Assembly (NCBI RefSeq): GCF_008274825.1
Contig: NZ_CP030848.1
Span: 2,542,001 to 2,606,000 of the forward strand
DNA from: Sphingobacterium hotanense
GTDB lineage: Bacteria; Bacteroidota; Bacteroidia; Sphingobacteriales; Sphingobacteriaceae
DNA: 64,000 bases
Direction of reading: 5' to 3'
In this document: positions 34,762-44,365 of the stretch, piece by piece
Layout of the letters: each line of letters starts with the position of its first letter
Position numbering within the stretch: position 1 is the first letter of the stretch
Translations under genes and position numbers: made by a program
Notes under the pieces: generated by a model
The model's database searches: none
What the model saw: only the letters and a program-made list of their open reading frames with translations
What the model was told of the DNA's origin: nothing

Positions 34762-36108
34762 GTGAAACTGAAACACAGACTTTCATTGTATTCCATTGTC
34801 ATTTTCAGTGTAATCATACTGATTGCATCTGGAATAATCTATGTCTCCTACTATAAACAAATGGAGAACAAGGAACGACAAAACCTGGCCAACAAATCTG
34901 TACTTGCAGCAATCTATTATCTTGAACAAGATGAGGTCACTGAATCCGAGCATGAGAAAACGAAGAATCTACTTCTGAAAACAATATCAAGAAGAAATAT
35001 TGCCGTTTATGATGGTGAAAACATCCGATTTAAAGGTGATATGCTCACCGATTCAAACATTACGACTTCCTTTATACAGCAAGTAAGAAATTCAAAGTCG
35101 GCGAATTTTTCGAATAAGGACTTTTTTTATCACGGGCTTTATTATCTCGATAATCAGGGCGAATTTGTCGTTATCACCAGAGAACCGAAGTCTGCTTTCA
35201 ATGAACAAATGTTCTCCTTATTGAAGATACTGGTCATCGTTTCCTTGGTCGGATTGATCTTGATCTACCTATTTTCCAGATATCTGGGTAATATTGCTTA
35301 CGATCCGGTGAACCGCATCGTAGACCAAATTAAAACTAGAGACCGAAATAGCTTTTACGAGCCGCTAAAAGAAGAGCAATCCTATGCAGAAATACATGAC
35401 CTTATCGGGACTTACAATCGCTTCATCGATCGGCTTTCTCAAAACTTCCAGATTCAAAAAAACTTCATCGATTATGTTTCTCACGAGCTGAGGACGCCTA
35501 TCACGGCCATACTAGGAACGTTAGAAGTGACGGAAACGAAGGATCGCTCTTCCGAAGAATATAAAAATACGCTCCGTAGTTTAAAGCAATATAGTCTCGA
35601 TCTGAACGATGCGCTCGATCAGATGATGATACTTTCGGGAGCAAAGAAAAGTTTCGAGTTTAGACCAACTCGGCTAGATGAAATAGTTTGGGAGGTCGCC
35701 GAACATGGCATACTTTATCATGAGGCAAAGATCAACGTACAGGTAAGCGTTCAAAATGCTGAGCTGATGGAAATAAAAGCGGATGCTAAATTACTTGAGT
35801 TGGCCCTTAATAATCTTGTTGGCAATGCCATCAAGTATTCGAACAACCGTCCGGTCCATATTGAACTATACGAGATAAACAATCAGTTAGCGCTAAGTAT
35901 TAAAGACGAGGGTATTGGAATTTTAAAAGAAGATATAGAGAAGATTAGGCAAAACTTCTACCGAGGTCAAAACAGTAAGGATTATCAAGGGAAAGGGATT
36001 GGTCTGTCTATGGCTCATATCATTTTCAATATACATAAAATTGAAATGTCACTGGAAGAAAACAAGCCCTATGGCACGGTCGTAATCTTGAAGTTTCCTA
36101 CTTTCTAA
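34762..36108 (+). CDS. sensor histidine kinase of the efflux operon
   Basis: The 448-aa inner-membrane kinase has TM1 at about 9-30, a periplasmic sensor domain at about 31-153 and TM2 at about 154-172, then a HAMP-like linker. The dimerisation box is YVSHELRTPITAI (His241), and the ATPase domain has the N box (LVGNAIKYSNN) and G boxes (KDEGIGIL, GKGIGLSMAHII). The start is GTG at 34762. It pairs with the upstream regulator; by context it senses a metal ion. Confidence 0.93.
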   Translation: MKLKHRLSLYSIVIFSVIILIASGIIYVSYYKQMENKERQNLANKSVLAAIYYLEQDEVTESEHEKTKNLLLKTISRRNIAVYDGENIRFKGDMLTDSNITTSFIQQVRNSKSANFSNKDFFYHGLYYLDNQGEFVVITREPKSAFNEQMFSLLKILVIVSLVGLILIYLFSRYLGNIAYDPVNRIVDQIKTRDRNSFYEPLKEEQSYAEIHDLIGTYNRFIDRLSQNFQIQKNFIDYVSHELRTPITAILGTLEVTETKDRSSEEYKNTLRSLKQYSLDLNDALDQMMILSGAKKSFEFRPTRLDEIVWEVAEHGILYHEAKINVQVSVQNAELMEIKADAKLLELALNNLVGNAIKYSNNRPVHIELYEINNQLALSIKDEGIGILKEDIEKIRQNFYRGQNSKDYQGKGIGLSMAHIIFNIHKIEMSLEENKPYGTVVILKFPTF

Positions 36109-36152
36109 TCAAATTCTAATCTAGCTTAAAGGCGCAGCTAATTTGCTGAACA

Positions 36153-36160
36153 TACTTTTG
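36153..36160 (+). promoter_or_regulatory. -7 promoter box for the efflux pump genes
   Basis: TACTTTTG is an exact TAnnTTTG match, 14 bp before the ATG at 36175. It excludes the GTG at 36160 as a start. Confidence 0.6.
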
Positions 36161-36174
36161 TGAAAAATAAAAGT

Positions 36175-37425
36175 ATGTGGCAAAAAGCATTTCTTTCCTT
36201 TATTTCTATTCTCTATAGCTTGACTAGCTGTTTTTCACAGGAGCTTACGCTAGACGACTTAGAGAAGAGCTTTGTGCTCAACAATCAGAGCCTCTTTATT
36301 GAGAAATTCAATATCAGTAAAGCAGAGGCGCACCGAATGCAGGCCAAGGTTTGGAACAATCCGAGCTTCGAGCTAAGTGAGGTCAATCTTTGGACGAATC
36401 AAACCGTTGATCAGGGAATAAAGCAACAATATGCTATCGAGCTGCAGCAATTGATTGAAACGGCGGGCAAACGTAAATCTCGCATACAGGTTAAAGCCTT
36501 TGAAAAGAAAGACGCGGAATATGCTTACCTGGAATTATTATTTCAATTAAAATCTGAACTTCATAAGGCTTTTTACACTGCCCGTGCCTTATACCAACAG
36601 GAAGAAGTAAATAAGCAAATTGAGGCATTATACCGACGCCAAACAGAAAAATTCAAAAAGCATGTTGATGCTCAGCATATCTCAAAAGCTGATTATTTAA
36701 GAATTCAAGCTGCACTGTTGAGTTTACAGCGCGAGAACTTGTTGCTACATCATCAGCAACTAGAAATAGTGCATCAAATAGCCGTACTAACTCAGATGCC
36801 GCAGCTGACCTTCGATTCCCTGAATCTACAGGCAACATCGGAAAGCAACATGGAGCATAATTATCTTTCAGGTATCGATCAAAAGCTAGCGAACAATATC
36901 CAGCTTCTCCGAAAAGCAAATAATATAGAAATAGCGCGTGCGAATTGGAGTCTGGAGCATGCCAATAGGATTCCAAACTTGCAACTGATAATAAACAACG
37001 ACCGGGGTGGAAACATCATGCGAAACTTCGTTGGTGTCGGTCTATCCTTTGACATTCCACTATTCGATAGAAATAAACAGCATATCAAGGCTGCTCGACT
37101 TGAGCTGAATCAGCAGGAAGCTCATGCGAAGCAAGTTGACTTTGAACTGCGAGCAGAGCTTAGCAAATTGATCAATCAAATATCAGAAACCGAGAAAACC
37201 CTACTACTCTGGTCTGAAAATCTGAAAGAAGATCAGTCCGCAATCTTGGAAATCTATCAAAGAAATTTAATGGCAGGACAGATATCCTTAATTCAATTTA
37301 TTGATTACATAGAATCCTTTAAAGATGCCAGAACTGCATATATCGAGCTCCATGAAACCTATCAACATCAATTAGCGGATTTAAAACTCCTTATTGGCCC
37401 TGAAACTCCTATTTATGAAAATTAA
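36175..37425 (+). CDS. TolC family outer-membrane efflux protein
   Basis: The 416-aa outer-membrane channel of the tripartite pump begins with a signal peptide (FLSFISILYSLTSCFSQ). The long helical hairpins expected of TolC/CzcC are visible in two repeated halves (about 40-210 and 230-410), with IPLFDRNKQHIKAAR and GQISLIQFIDYIESF as typical family segments. The ATG at 36175 follows the -7 box closely. It overlaps the adaptor gene by 11 bp. Confidence 0.9.
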   Translation: MWQKAFLSFISILYSLTSCFSQELTLDDLEKSFVLNNQSLFIEKFNISKAEAHRMQAKVWNNPSFELSEVNLWTNQTVDQGIKQQYAIELQQLIETAGKRKSRIQVKAFEKKDAEYAYLELLFQLKSELHKAFYTARALYQQEEVNKQIEALYRRQTEKFKKHVDAQHISKADYLRIQAALLSLQRENLLLHHQQLEIVHQIAVLTQMPQLTFDSLNLQATSESNMEHNYLSGIDQKLANNIQLLRKANNIEIARANWSLEHANRIPNLQLIINNDRGGNIMRNFVGVGLSFDIPLFDRNKQHIKAARLELNQQEAHAKQVDFELRAELSKLINQISETEKTLLLWSENLKEDQSAILEIYQRNLMAGQISLIQFIDYIESFKDARTAYIELHETYQHQLADLKLLIGPETPIYEN

Positions 37426-38524
37426 AACACTATTGCTAAGTATTCCAATTTTGCTTCTACAGCTATCTGCCTGTCAAAACGGCAACGATCAGGTAGTTTC
37501 AGAATCTGACGGCTTGGATACCACATACTGCATCTCGACGGAATCAAAGAACTTGATTGGTCTTGATATTATTCATCAACGTCCTATTCAAGAACAACTG
37601 ACCTTTAGCGGCAAAGTCGAATACAATGAGAACGACCTCGTTTCCTTCAAGAGTTTAATTCAGGGGGTTGTCGAACAGGTGAACTTCGAACTGGGCGACG
37701 AAGTTAAAAAAGGACAACTATTGGCTACCGTGAGCTCATCTGATATCCAGCAACTTCTTCAAGATCGCCGATATCAGGAAAGTCAAATTAGCCTTCTTGA
37801 AAAGCAGATCAGCAGCAAAAAGGAAATGTTGAAAGACGGTTTAATCGCGAAGCCAGAACTGCTCACGAGCGAGTATGAACTTGCGGCAGCGAAAATAGAA
37901 CTCGACAAAATAAATGCAGCACTACAGTTATTCAAAGCGACCAGCAAGGGATCCTTTCAACTAATTGCTCCTAAAAATGGTATTATCGTCAAGAAGAATA
38001 TCAGCGCGGGTCAAACAATCAGTCCCGAGGATAATGATTCGCCATTATTCGCCATATCAAACCTGAAACAGGTATGGATATTAATCAACATACATGCGAC
38101 CAATCTTCCTTACATCCATCTTAACGATGAGGTACAAATTCGCACCCTGGCCTACCCCGACCGAACTTACCGCGGTAGAATCGATAAGATATATAATGTG
38201 TTCGACGATGATGAACATGTATTAAAAGCACGGGTAGTGTTATCGAATGAGGATCTTAAGCTCCTTCCGGGCCTAAGTGCAGACATTATCGTTAATAAGC
38301 GTACAAATCTAGGTGATGCTTTCGCGATACCCAATGGCGCAAAGATATTCCATAATAACAAAGAATACGTCGTTCTGTATAATACAGATTGTGACCTGCA
38401 GGTGAAAGAAATAAAGAGCATTGCCAGCAATGAGGAATTCACCTATGTGAAGGAAGAGTTCGCCGAGGGCCAGCAGATCATCACTAGAAATGCACTACTA
38501 TTCTTCGAACAGTTAATTCCCTAA
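37415..38524 (+). CDS. RND efflux periplasmic adaptor, CzcB-like lipoprotein
   Basis: The 369-aa membrane fusion protein carries a lipobox (LQLSAC) anchoring it to a membrane. The lipoyl/barrel-sandwich region (FKSLIQGVVEQVNFELGDEVKKGQLLATV and, after a coiled coil, FQLIAPKNGIIVKKNISAGQ) and beta-barrel domain follow in the usual order. No His-rich metal site is seen at the N-terminus. It lies between the TolC gene (11-bp overlap) and the permease (4 bp). Confidence 0.92.
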   Translation: MKIKTLLLSIPILLLQLSACQNGNDQVVSESDGLDTTYCISTESKNLIGLDIIHQRPIQEQLTFSGKVEYNENDLVSFKSLIQGVVEQVNFELGDEVKKGQLLATVSSSDIQQLLQDRRYQESQISLLEKQISSKKEMLKDGLIAKPELLTSEYELAAAKIELDKINAALQLFKATSKGSFQLIAPKNGIIVKKNISAGQTISPEDNDSPLFAISNLKQVWILINIHATNLPYIHLNDEVQIRTLAYPDRTYRGRIDKIYNVFDDDEHVLKARVVLSNEDLKLLPGLSADIIVNKRTNLGDAFAIPNGAKIFHNNKEYVVLYNTDCDLQVKEIKSIASNEEFTYVKEEFAEGQQIITRNALLFFEQLIP

Positions 38525-38528
38525 TGCG

Positions 38529-41500
38529 ATGAAGAAGTTTGTACAAGCCTTAGTTACTTTTTCACTTAGAAACAGTACGTTCATCCTCTTTCCGACTTTC
38601 ATCCTATTGTTCGTTGGGCTTTATGCCTTGAAGCATACAGCAATTGAAGCCTTCCCCGATGTGACCAACACCCGCGCTAGGATTATCACGCAGTGGCCCG
38701 GACGCAGTGCGGAGGAAGTCGAGAAGATGGTCACCCTGCCAGTTTCCAAGCTGATGAATAATATTCCGAAGAAGTCTAATATAAGGTCGATTTCCCTATT
38801 CGGGTTATCGGTCGTGACCGTGCAGTTTGAAGATGGGGTTGATGATTTCTTTGCTCAGCAATATGTATCGAATAAAATTTCGGCTGTCAATCTGCCCGAG
38901 GGGGCCGAGGCGAGTATAGAACCGCCATCGGGAGCAACCGGAGAGATTTACCGCTACGTCATTAAATCGGATTTGCCAACGCGTGAAATCGCAGCTATTC
39001 AAGATTGGGTTATCGAGCGGGAACTACTTTCGGTTTCGGGAGTCGCCGACGTGATCAGTTTTGGGGGTGCCGAAAAAATCTATGAAATCAAGATCAACCC
39101 TACGGAATTGAGGAATTATAACCTCTCCCCGTTGGATGTATATGAGGCGGTTTCGAAGTCTAATATCAATGTAGGCGGCGATATGATTCAGCAGGGAGAT
39201 CAAGCCTATGTTGTTCGAGGTGTCGGATTATTAGACCGCATCGATGATATCGGAAATATAACTATCGAACTAAATGGTACCACGCCTATTCTGGTGAAGC
39301 ATGTGGCAGAGGTTGTGGTGTCTAACAAACCCAAGCTCGGCCAGGTAGGCTATAATGATAACAACGATTTGATTGAGGGAATTGTCGTGATGTTGCGTGG
39401 CGAGAATCCCTCGTCGGTCGTTGAAAATTTAAAGATTAAGATTGAAGAACTCAATACACGGATTCTACCTGAGAATGTACAGATAGAGCCTGTCATCGAT
39501 CGGACTACGCTAGTCGACAATACAGTTAAAACGGTTTCGAAAAATCTAATAGAGGGCGTACTATTGGTGTCTCTGATTGTGTTTATCTTCTTATACAACT
39601 GGAAGTCTACTTTAATAGTTGCCTCTGTAATTCCTTTGGCATTTCTGTTTGCCATCATCATGTTGAAGATTCAGGGCTTGCCCGCCAATCTGATATCGAT
39701 GGGTTCCTTAGACTTCGGTCTGCTGTTAGAAGGCACATTGGTCATTGTCGAGACGGTATTTGTTGCCTTGGCGACCATGTCGCATAAGGTCGGCGCTAAG
39801 CGATTTGCAAAAATGAGCAAGATGGGAATCATCAAGAAGAGCACAGGAAGTGTTGCTTCTTATATCTTCTTTGCCTTATTGATTCTAATCGTTGCGCTAT
39901 TGCCGATATTCTCCTTTCAAAAGGTGGAAGGTAAGATGTTCACCCCACTTGCTTTTACTTTGGGCTATGCCCTGCTAGGTTCACTCATTCTGAGTTTGAC
40001 CTATGTTCCGGCGATGTGCAAGCTTCTCTTCACAAAGGAGATGGAAGAACGCGAGAACTGGATTACGAAATTCTTTCAACGAGCAATATTCGGGCTTTAT
40101 GAAGTCTCGTTTAAATATAAAAAAGCCAGTATTGGCATCTTTATCGGAATACTCTCGATCTGTATAGCCTTGTTTTCCCAATACGGATCGGAGTTCCTTC
40201 CGAAACTAAATGAAGGCGCTATCTACATCCGCGCTACCCTTCCCAATAGTGTGAATCTGGAGAAATCGACGGAATTGACGGTGGAAATGAAGAAGCTTAT
40301 TCAAAAAGGTACGGAGGAGATTGATTTTATACTGACCCAAACAGGTAGACCTAATGATGGAACAGACCCTACGGGATTTTTCAATATTGAATTTCTGGTT
40401 CAACTGAACGATCCATCAACATGGAAAAGAAAAGTAACTAAGGAAGATATAATTCAGGAGATCAGAACTAAACTACAGCATTATCCGGGGATTAATTTCG
40501 GTTTCAGTCAGCCAATTCAAGATAATGTCGAGGAATATGTTGCCGGTGTAAAGAGTGCTCTGGTCATTAAAATATTTGGCGATGATCTGTACGAACTTGA
40601 GCGTTATGCGAATAAACTAGCCGGTACGATAGAGAAAGTGCAGGGTATTACGGATATCAACGTCTATAAGAATATCGGCCTACCGGAACTAAGGATTCAG
40701 CTGCATGACCATAAGATGGCGAAATATGGCATCAGTACGGCTGATGTTCAAGCTGTGATCGAGATGACGATTGGTGGGCAGGCGGCGACGAGATTTTACG
40801 AAGGAGATCGTCAATTTGATGTGGTCCTACGTTTCCAAGAAGAATATAGAAACAGCCCCGAGAAAATAGGCAATATCATGATTCCCAGTAGCAATGGACA
40901 GCATATTCCCCTACAAGAAATTGCTAGCATAGGGTATATAACGGGTCCTGCCTTTATTTATCGCGAAGGAAACAGTCGCTATATCGGGGTTGGTTTCAGT
41001 ATTGAGGGCCGCGATTTAGGGAGCACCATTGCGGAGGCAAAACAACTGGTTGCAAAAGAGATTAAATTGCCAAAGGGCAAACACATGGAATGGGCAGGCG
41101 AATTTGAGAGTAAAGAGCGCGCCAGCAAGCAGTTAGCACTCGTTGTACCTATTTCCTTAGTGCTTATTTTGATGCTGCTTTATTTTAATTTTGGAAACAT
41201 CAAGGATACAGCAATCTGCTCTATAACCTTGGCCTTTGCCTTCATCGGCGGTTTCCTTTCGCTGTGGGCAACAGGAACTGTATTTGGTATATCCGCAGGC
41301 ATAGGATTCATTATTCTATTCGGCGTGGCAACGATTGATGGTATTGTTCTGATCGGTGTTATCAGGGACAATATCGCTCATAGAATCCCATTAAAAGAGG
41401 CGATTATTCAAGGTGTTAGGAGCCGAATAAGACCGGTCGTTATGATTGCGTTGATGGGGTCCTTTGGATTATTACCGGCGGCCTTGTCGACGGGGATGGG

Positions 41501-41615
41501 ATCTGAAATACAGAAGCCATTAGCAATTATGATTGTTGGCGGGCTTATTATTTGCTTGATCCTCTCCTTTTCCATTATTCCAATTATTTTCTATTACGCG
41601 CATCGTAAAGATTAA
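38529..41615 (+). CDS. RND efflux permease, heavy-metal (CzcA/CusA) type
   Basis: The 1028-aa inner-membrane proton-driven pump has 12 membrane segments and two large periplasmic loops. The N-terminus (AFPDVTNTRARIITQWPGRSAEEVE) is typical of the heavy-metal efflux branch. The proton-relay motif in TM4 reads LDFGLLLEGTLVIVE: the first Asp and last Glu of the DFG...D...E signature are kept, but the middle Asp is Glu. The metal cannot be assigned safely. A good terminator follows. Confidence 0.93.
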   Translation: MKKFVQALVTFSLRNSTFILFPTFILLFVGLYALKHTAIEAFPDVTNTRARIITQWPGRSAEEVEKMVTLPVSKLMNNIPKKSNIRSISLFGLSVVTVQFEDGVDDFFAQQYVSNKISAVNLPEGAEASIEPPSGATGEIYRYVIKSDLPTREIAAIQDWVIERELLSVSGVADVISFGGAEKIYEIKINPTELRNYNLSPLDVYEAVSKSNINVGGDMIQQGDQAYVVRGVGLLDRIDDIGNITIELNGTTPILVKHVAEVVVSNKPKLGQVGYNDNNDLIEGIVVMLRGENPSSVVENLKIKIEELNTRILPENVQIEPVIDRTTLVDNTVKTVSKNLIEGVLLVSLIVFIFLYNWKSTLIVASVIPLAFLFAIIMLKIQGLPANLISMGSLDFGLLLEGTLVIVETVFVALATMSHKVGAKRFAKMSKMGIIKKSTGSVASYIFFALLILIVALLPIFSFQKVEGKMFTPLAFTLGYALLGSLILSLTYVPAMCKLLFTKEMEERENWITKFFQRAIFGLYEVSFKYKKASIGIFIGILSICIALFSQYGSEFLPKLNEGAIYIRATLPNSVNLEKSTELTVEMKKLIQKGTEEIDFILTQTGRPNDGTDPTGFFNIEFLVQLNDPSTWKRKVTKEDIIQEIRTKLQHYPGINFGFSQPIQDNVEEYVAGVKSALVIKIFGDDLYELERYANKLAGTIEKVQGITDINVYKNIGLPELRIQLHDHKMAKYGISTADVQAVIEMTIGGQAATRFYEGDRQFDVVLRFQEEYRNSPEKIGNIMIPSSNGQHIPLQEIASIGYITGPAFIYREGNSRYIGVGFSIEGRDLGSTIAEAKQLVAKEIKLPKGKHMEWAGEFESKERASKQLALVVPISLVLILMLLYFNFGNIKDTAICSITLAFAFIGGFLSLWATGTVFGISAGIGFIILFGVATIDGIVLIGVIRDNIAHRIPLKEAIIQGVRSRIRPVVMIALMGSFGLLPAALSTGMGSEIQKPLAIMIVGGLIICLILSFSIIPIIFYYAHRKD

Positions 41616-41648
41616 AAGATATTTGTTTTCAATTTTAATTTCGTCGAG

Positions 41649-41676
41649 GGCAGGCTTTAGGGCCTGTCTTTTTTTT
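41649..41676 (+). terminator. rho-independent terminator after the efflux operon
   Basis: GGCAGGC and GCCTGTC arms with one G-T wobble are followed by eight T. Confidence 0.8.
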
Positions 41677-41690
41677 AGAAGTGATTGCTT

Positions 41691-41808
41691 TCGAAAGTCT
41701 TCAAAAACTTTCATTCTTGTTAGTTTTTAAAAAGAAAGTTTTTTCTGAAAGTGTCTGTTTTCAATGGCCATCAAGAACTTTCATCCTTGAGAGCTTTTAA
41801 AAGGAAAG
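41691..41808. repeat. two-copy imperfect direct repeat, 70-bp period
   Basis: Copy 1 at 41691-41738 and copy 2 at 41761-41808 share TCAA.AACTTTCAT.CTTG and AG.TTTTAAAA.GAAAG. It lies in the gap between the efflux operon and the next gene. Confidence 0.55.
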
Positions 41809-41890
41809 ATGAAAGATTTTTCATTCCGCTTGTTGCGTTTTTCTCAAAGATTACGTTACTTAAAAAAACTATTATACCAATAACGAAAAT

Positions 41891-42469
41891 ATGAAGAAGA
41901 ATCTACTAGCCATTTTAACCGCTGCATTATGCGTGAGCAGTCTATCAGCTCAGTCCACTTTGACGTACAATGGTGCTCAAAACATGTCATCGAATAAAAA
42001 CGATAAGTCTGGATATTTGGCTTTCCGACAAGATCAAACGGAAAGCAAAAGAAAACAAGGTGTATTCTTTGAAATATTAGGTACTGGATTAACCTACTCA
42101 TTCAACTACGATACCCGCTTTCAAAACAGACCCGATGGGCTTGGTGCTCGTATTGGTCTGAGTTATTATGCTATCGATGGGGAAAAACTCTTCACGCTTC
42201 CTGTAGGCTTAAACTACTTGTTAGGGAAGAACGGACATTACTTTGAAATGGGCGCCGGCGCTACATTCATTTCCGGTACGGAAGAGGATGGTGAAATCTT
42301 TTTCGTCGATTCTGATAGCAATACCACAATAACAGGAAACTTGGTATTCGGCTACAGAAAACAGCCGGTTGATAGTGGTTTTCTATTCAGAGCAGGTTTC
42401 GCACCGCTTATCACTAGTGGGAATTTTATTCCTTACTGGCCGTATGTCAGCTTTGGATACTCCTTCTAA
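41891..42469 (+). CDS. outer-membrane beta-barrel-like hypothetical protein, 192 aa
   Basis: A signal peptide (LLAILTAALCVSSLSAQ) is followed by a short polar linker and an eight-strand-like barrel (GVFFEILGTGLTYSFNYDTR, GLGARIGLSYYAI, LPVGLNYLLG, FEMGAGATF) that ends with VSFGYSF, an aromatic terminus. Function unknown. Its stop is about 54 bp before the left end of the IS1182-type element. No -7 box was found. Confidence 0.8.
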   Translation: MKKNLLAILTAALCVSSLSAQSTLTYNGAQNMSSNKNDKSGYLAFRQDQTESKRKQGVFFEILGTGLTYSFNYDTRFQNRPDGLGARIGLSYYAIDGEKLFTLPVGLNYLLGKNGHYFEMGAGATFISGTEEDGEIFFVDSDSNTTITGNLVFGYRKQPVDSGFLFRAGFAPLITSGNFIPYWPYVSFGYSF

Positions 42470-42555
42470 GGGAATCATGGGTTCCTAAAGTTTTTATATG
42501 CTACTCTCGATATTAATAAGAAAGAGGCTGTCTAAAAAGGTCTCTTAAAGAAAGA

Positions 42556-42585
42556 ACCCCGTCATTAAAAAATGGCGGGGTTTTT
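42556..42585 (+). terminator. terminator in the left end of the IS
   Basis: CCCCGTCATT and AATGGCGGGG arms (one G-T pair) are followed by TTTTT. It would stop transcription entering the transposase gene from outside. Confidence 0.8.
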
Positions 42586-42638
42586 CTGTTTTTTTGTCCT
42601 TAAGATTTTGTATCTTAAGGTGCACCCAAAAAAACAAT

Positions 42639-44267
42639 ATGGCAAACATACAATTCAAAGCGCTTCCATCCAATAGTCCGAGTCTATTTCCTGAGAATAT
42701 TTTAGATCGTATTCCAATGAATCATCCGGTTCGTTTGGTGAGTCAGGTTGTTGACCAGTTGGATCTTGAACCTATTATCCGTCAGTATAAAGGCGGAGGC
42801 ACCACTAGTTTTCACCCTAGAATGCTCATTAAGGTGCTCTTCTACGCCTATTTAAGCAATATCTATTCTTGCCGAAAAATCGAGCAGGCCCTTCACGAGA
42901 ACATCCATTTCATGTGGCTTTCAGGGAACAGTACACCTGATTATCGTACGATCAATTATTTCAGAGGAAAGCGTCTTAAAGGACAGATACAAGAGCTGTT
43001 TGCCAGTATCGTTCGTATGCTACATGATATGGAGTATGTTAGCTTGAAAGTTCAATATGTAGATGGTACCAAGATCGAGTCTGTCGCTGGTCGTTATACG
43101 TTCGTTTGGAAGAAATCGGTCGAGAAGAATAAGGTAAAGTTAGAAGCAAACATTACTTCGGTTCTTTCGGAAATCGAGGCTCAGATCGCCCAAGACCAAT
43201 CTTCATTAGGTAATCAAGAAGTTAGCAAGGCCATCGATAGCAGTCAGTTGAAGGAAAAGATCGAAGCGATCAATGCCAAGTTCAAAGGAGCCAATAAATC
43301 TACTGATAAGCAACTTAAGAAACTTGAAGAGGACTATTTGCCTCGACTAGAGAAATATGAAGAGCAACTGGAAGTACTGGGAGATCGCAATAGTTATAGC
43401 AAGACCGATACCGATGCTGTGTTTATGCGGATGAAAGAGGACCACATGAAGAATGGCCAGCTTAAGCCAGCCTATAATGCCCAAATCAGCACCGAAGATC
43501 AGTTCATCACCCATTACAGCATCCATCAAACAACTGCCGACACCACAACCCTGCCGGAACATTTGGAAGGCTTTGAGTGCCATTACGGAAAACAAAGCGA
43601 ACAGCTTGTAGCAGACGCCGGTTATGGTAGCGAGCAGAACTATGAATTGATGGAAAAACAGGGCATAACTGCCTTTGTCAAGTACAATTACTTTCATGTG
43701 GAACAGAAGCGCAAGCATAAACAGGATCCTTTCTCGGTACAGAATCTGTATTACAACCAGCAAGATGACTATTATGTATGTCCCGCAGGACAGAAGCTCA
43801 GCTTTATCGGTCATGCAACCAGAGTTAGTGCCAACGGATACACAGCCCAGGTCAGCTGTTATCAGGCTCAGCGATGCGAAGGCTGCCCGATGCGCAGTGG
43901 GTGTCATAAAGCTAAAGGCGATCGGCTCATTGAAGTGAACCATAGACTCAATCAGCTCAAGGATAAAGCCCGGGAAAGGCTGGTATCGGAAGAGGGAATG
44001 TACCATCGAAGCAAGCGACCCATAGAAGTGGAATCCGTTTTCGGTCAGATGAAAAGCAACAACAGGTTTACCCGGTTCACAATGAAAGGACTGGAGAAAG
44101 TCGCTGTGGAGTTCGGATTGATGGCCATTGCCCATAACCTCAGAAAATGGGCGAAAAAGTGGGCAAACGATGTCTTCTTTGGGAATGGTTATAGCGATAA
44201 AACACTATATACAATAAAAATTGGAGTCAGGAACGTTAAAACCATAAAATATCGACTTACTGCTTAA
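42639..44267 (+). CDS. IS1182 family transposase
   Basis: The 542-aa DDE transposase appears intact. The N-terminal part (MNHPVRLVSQVVDQLD, then YKGGGTTSFHPRMLIKVLFYAYL) is the usual IS1182/IS5-like domain. The catalytic core shows VQYVDGTKIES (first Asp), LVADAGYGSEQNYELM (second Asp) and VESVFGQMKSNNRF (Glu). A Cys-rich stretch (CYQAQRCEGCPMRSGC) near residue 420 is typical of this group. ATG 42639 is preferred to an upstream TTG. Confidence 0.93.
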   Translation: MANIQFKALPSNSPSLFPENILDRIPMNHPVRLVSQVVDQLDLEPIIRQYKGGGTTSFHPRMLIKVLFYAYLSNIYSCRKIEQALHENIHFMWLSGNSTPDYRTINYFRGKRLKGQIQELFASIVRMLHDMEYVSLKVQYVDGTKIESVAGRYTFVWKKSVEKNKVKLEANITSVLSEIEAQIAQDQSSLGNQEVSKAIDSSQLKEKIEAINAKFKGANKSTDKQLKKLEEDYLPRLEKYEEQLEVLGDRNSYSKTDTDAVFMRMKEDHMKNGQLKPAYNAQISTEDQFITHYSIHQTTADTTTLPEHLEGFECHYGKQSEQLVADAGYGSEQNYELMEKQGITAFVKYNYFHVEQKRKHKQDPFSVQNLYYNQQDDYYVCPAGQKLSFIGHATRVSANGYTAQVSCYQAQRCEGCPMRSGCHKAKGDRLIEVNHRLNQLKDKARERLVSEEGMYHRSKRPIEVESVFGQMKSNNRFTRFTMKGLEKVAVEFGLMAIAHNLRKWAKKWANDVFFGNGYSDKTLYTIKIGVRNVKTIKYRLTA

Positions 44268-44365
44268 AACTCAAAAATGAAAACAGTAATGAAATCGCAA
44301 AACCTATAAAACAGAAGAAGGTGCCTTTTTAGACACCTTCTTTTTCTATTCTATTTTATCCAATT

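Larger units (their letters stand above)
42521..44343 (+). mobile_element. IS1182-type insertion sequence
   Basis: Terminal inverted repeats share TGTCTAAAAAGG: left end 42524-42540, right end as reverse complement at 44324-44340. One transposase gene fills most of the element. A terminator hairpin sits in the left end. Target-site duplication could not be determined. It lies between the barrel gene and the 3' end of the GH31 gene (26 bp away), without disrupting either reading frame. Confidence 0.85.

Noticed and set aside
43347-44135. Long minus-strand open frame inside the IS1182 transposase
   Set aside because: It is the antisense shadow of a clear transposase gene and shows no family motif.
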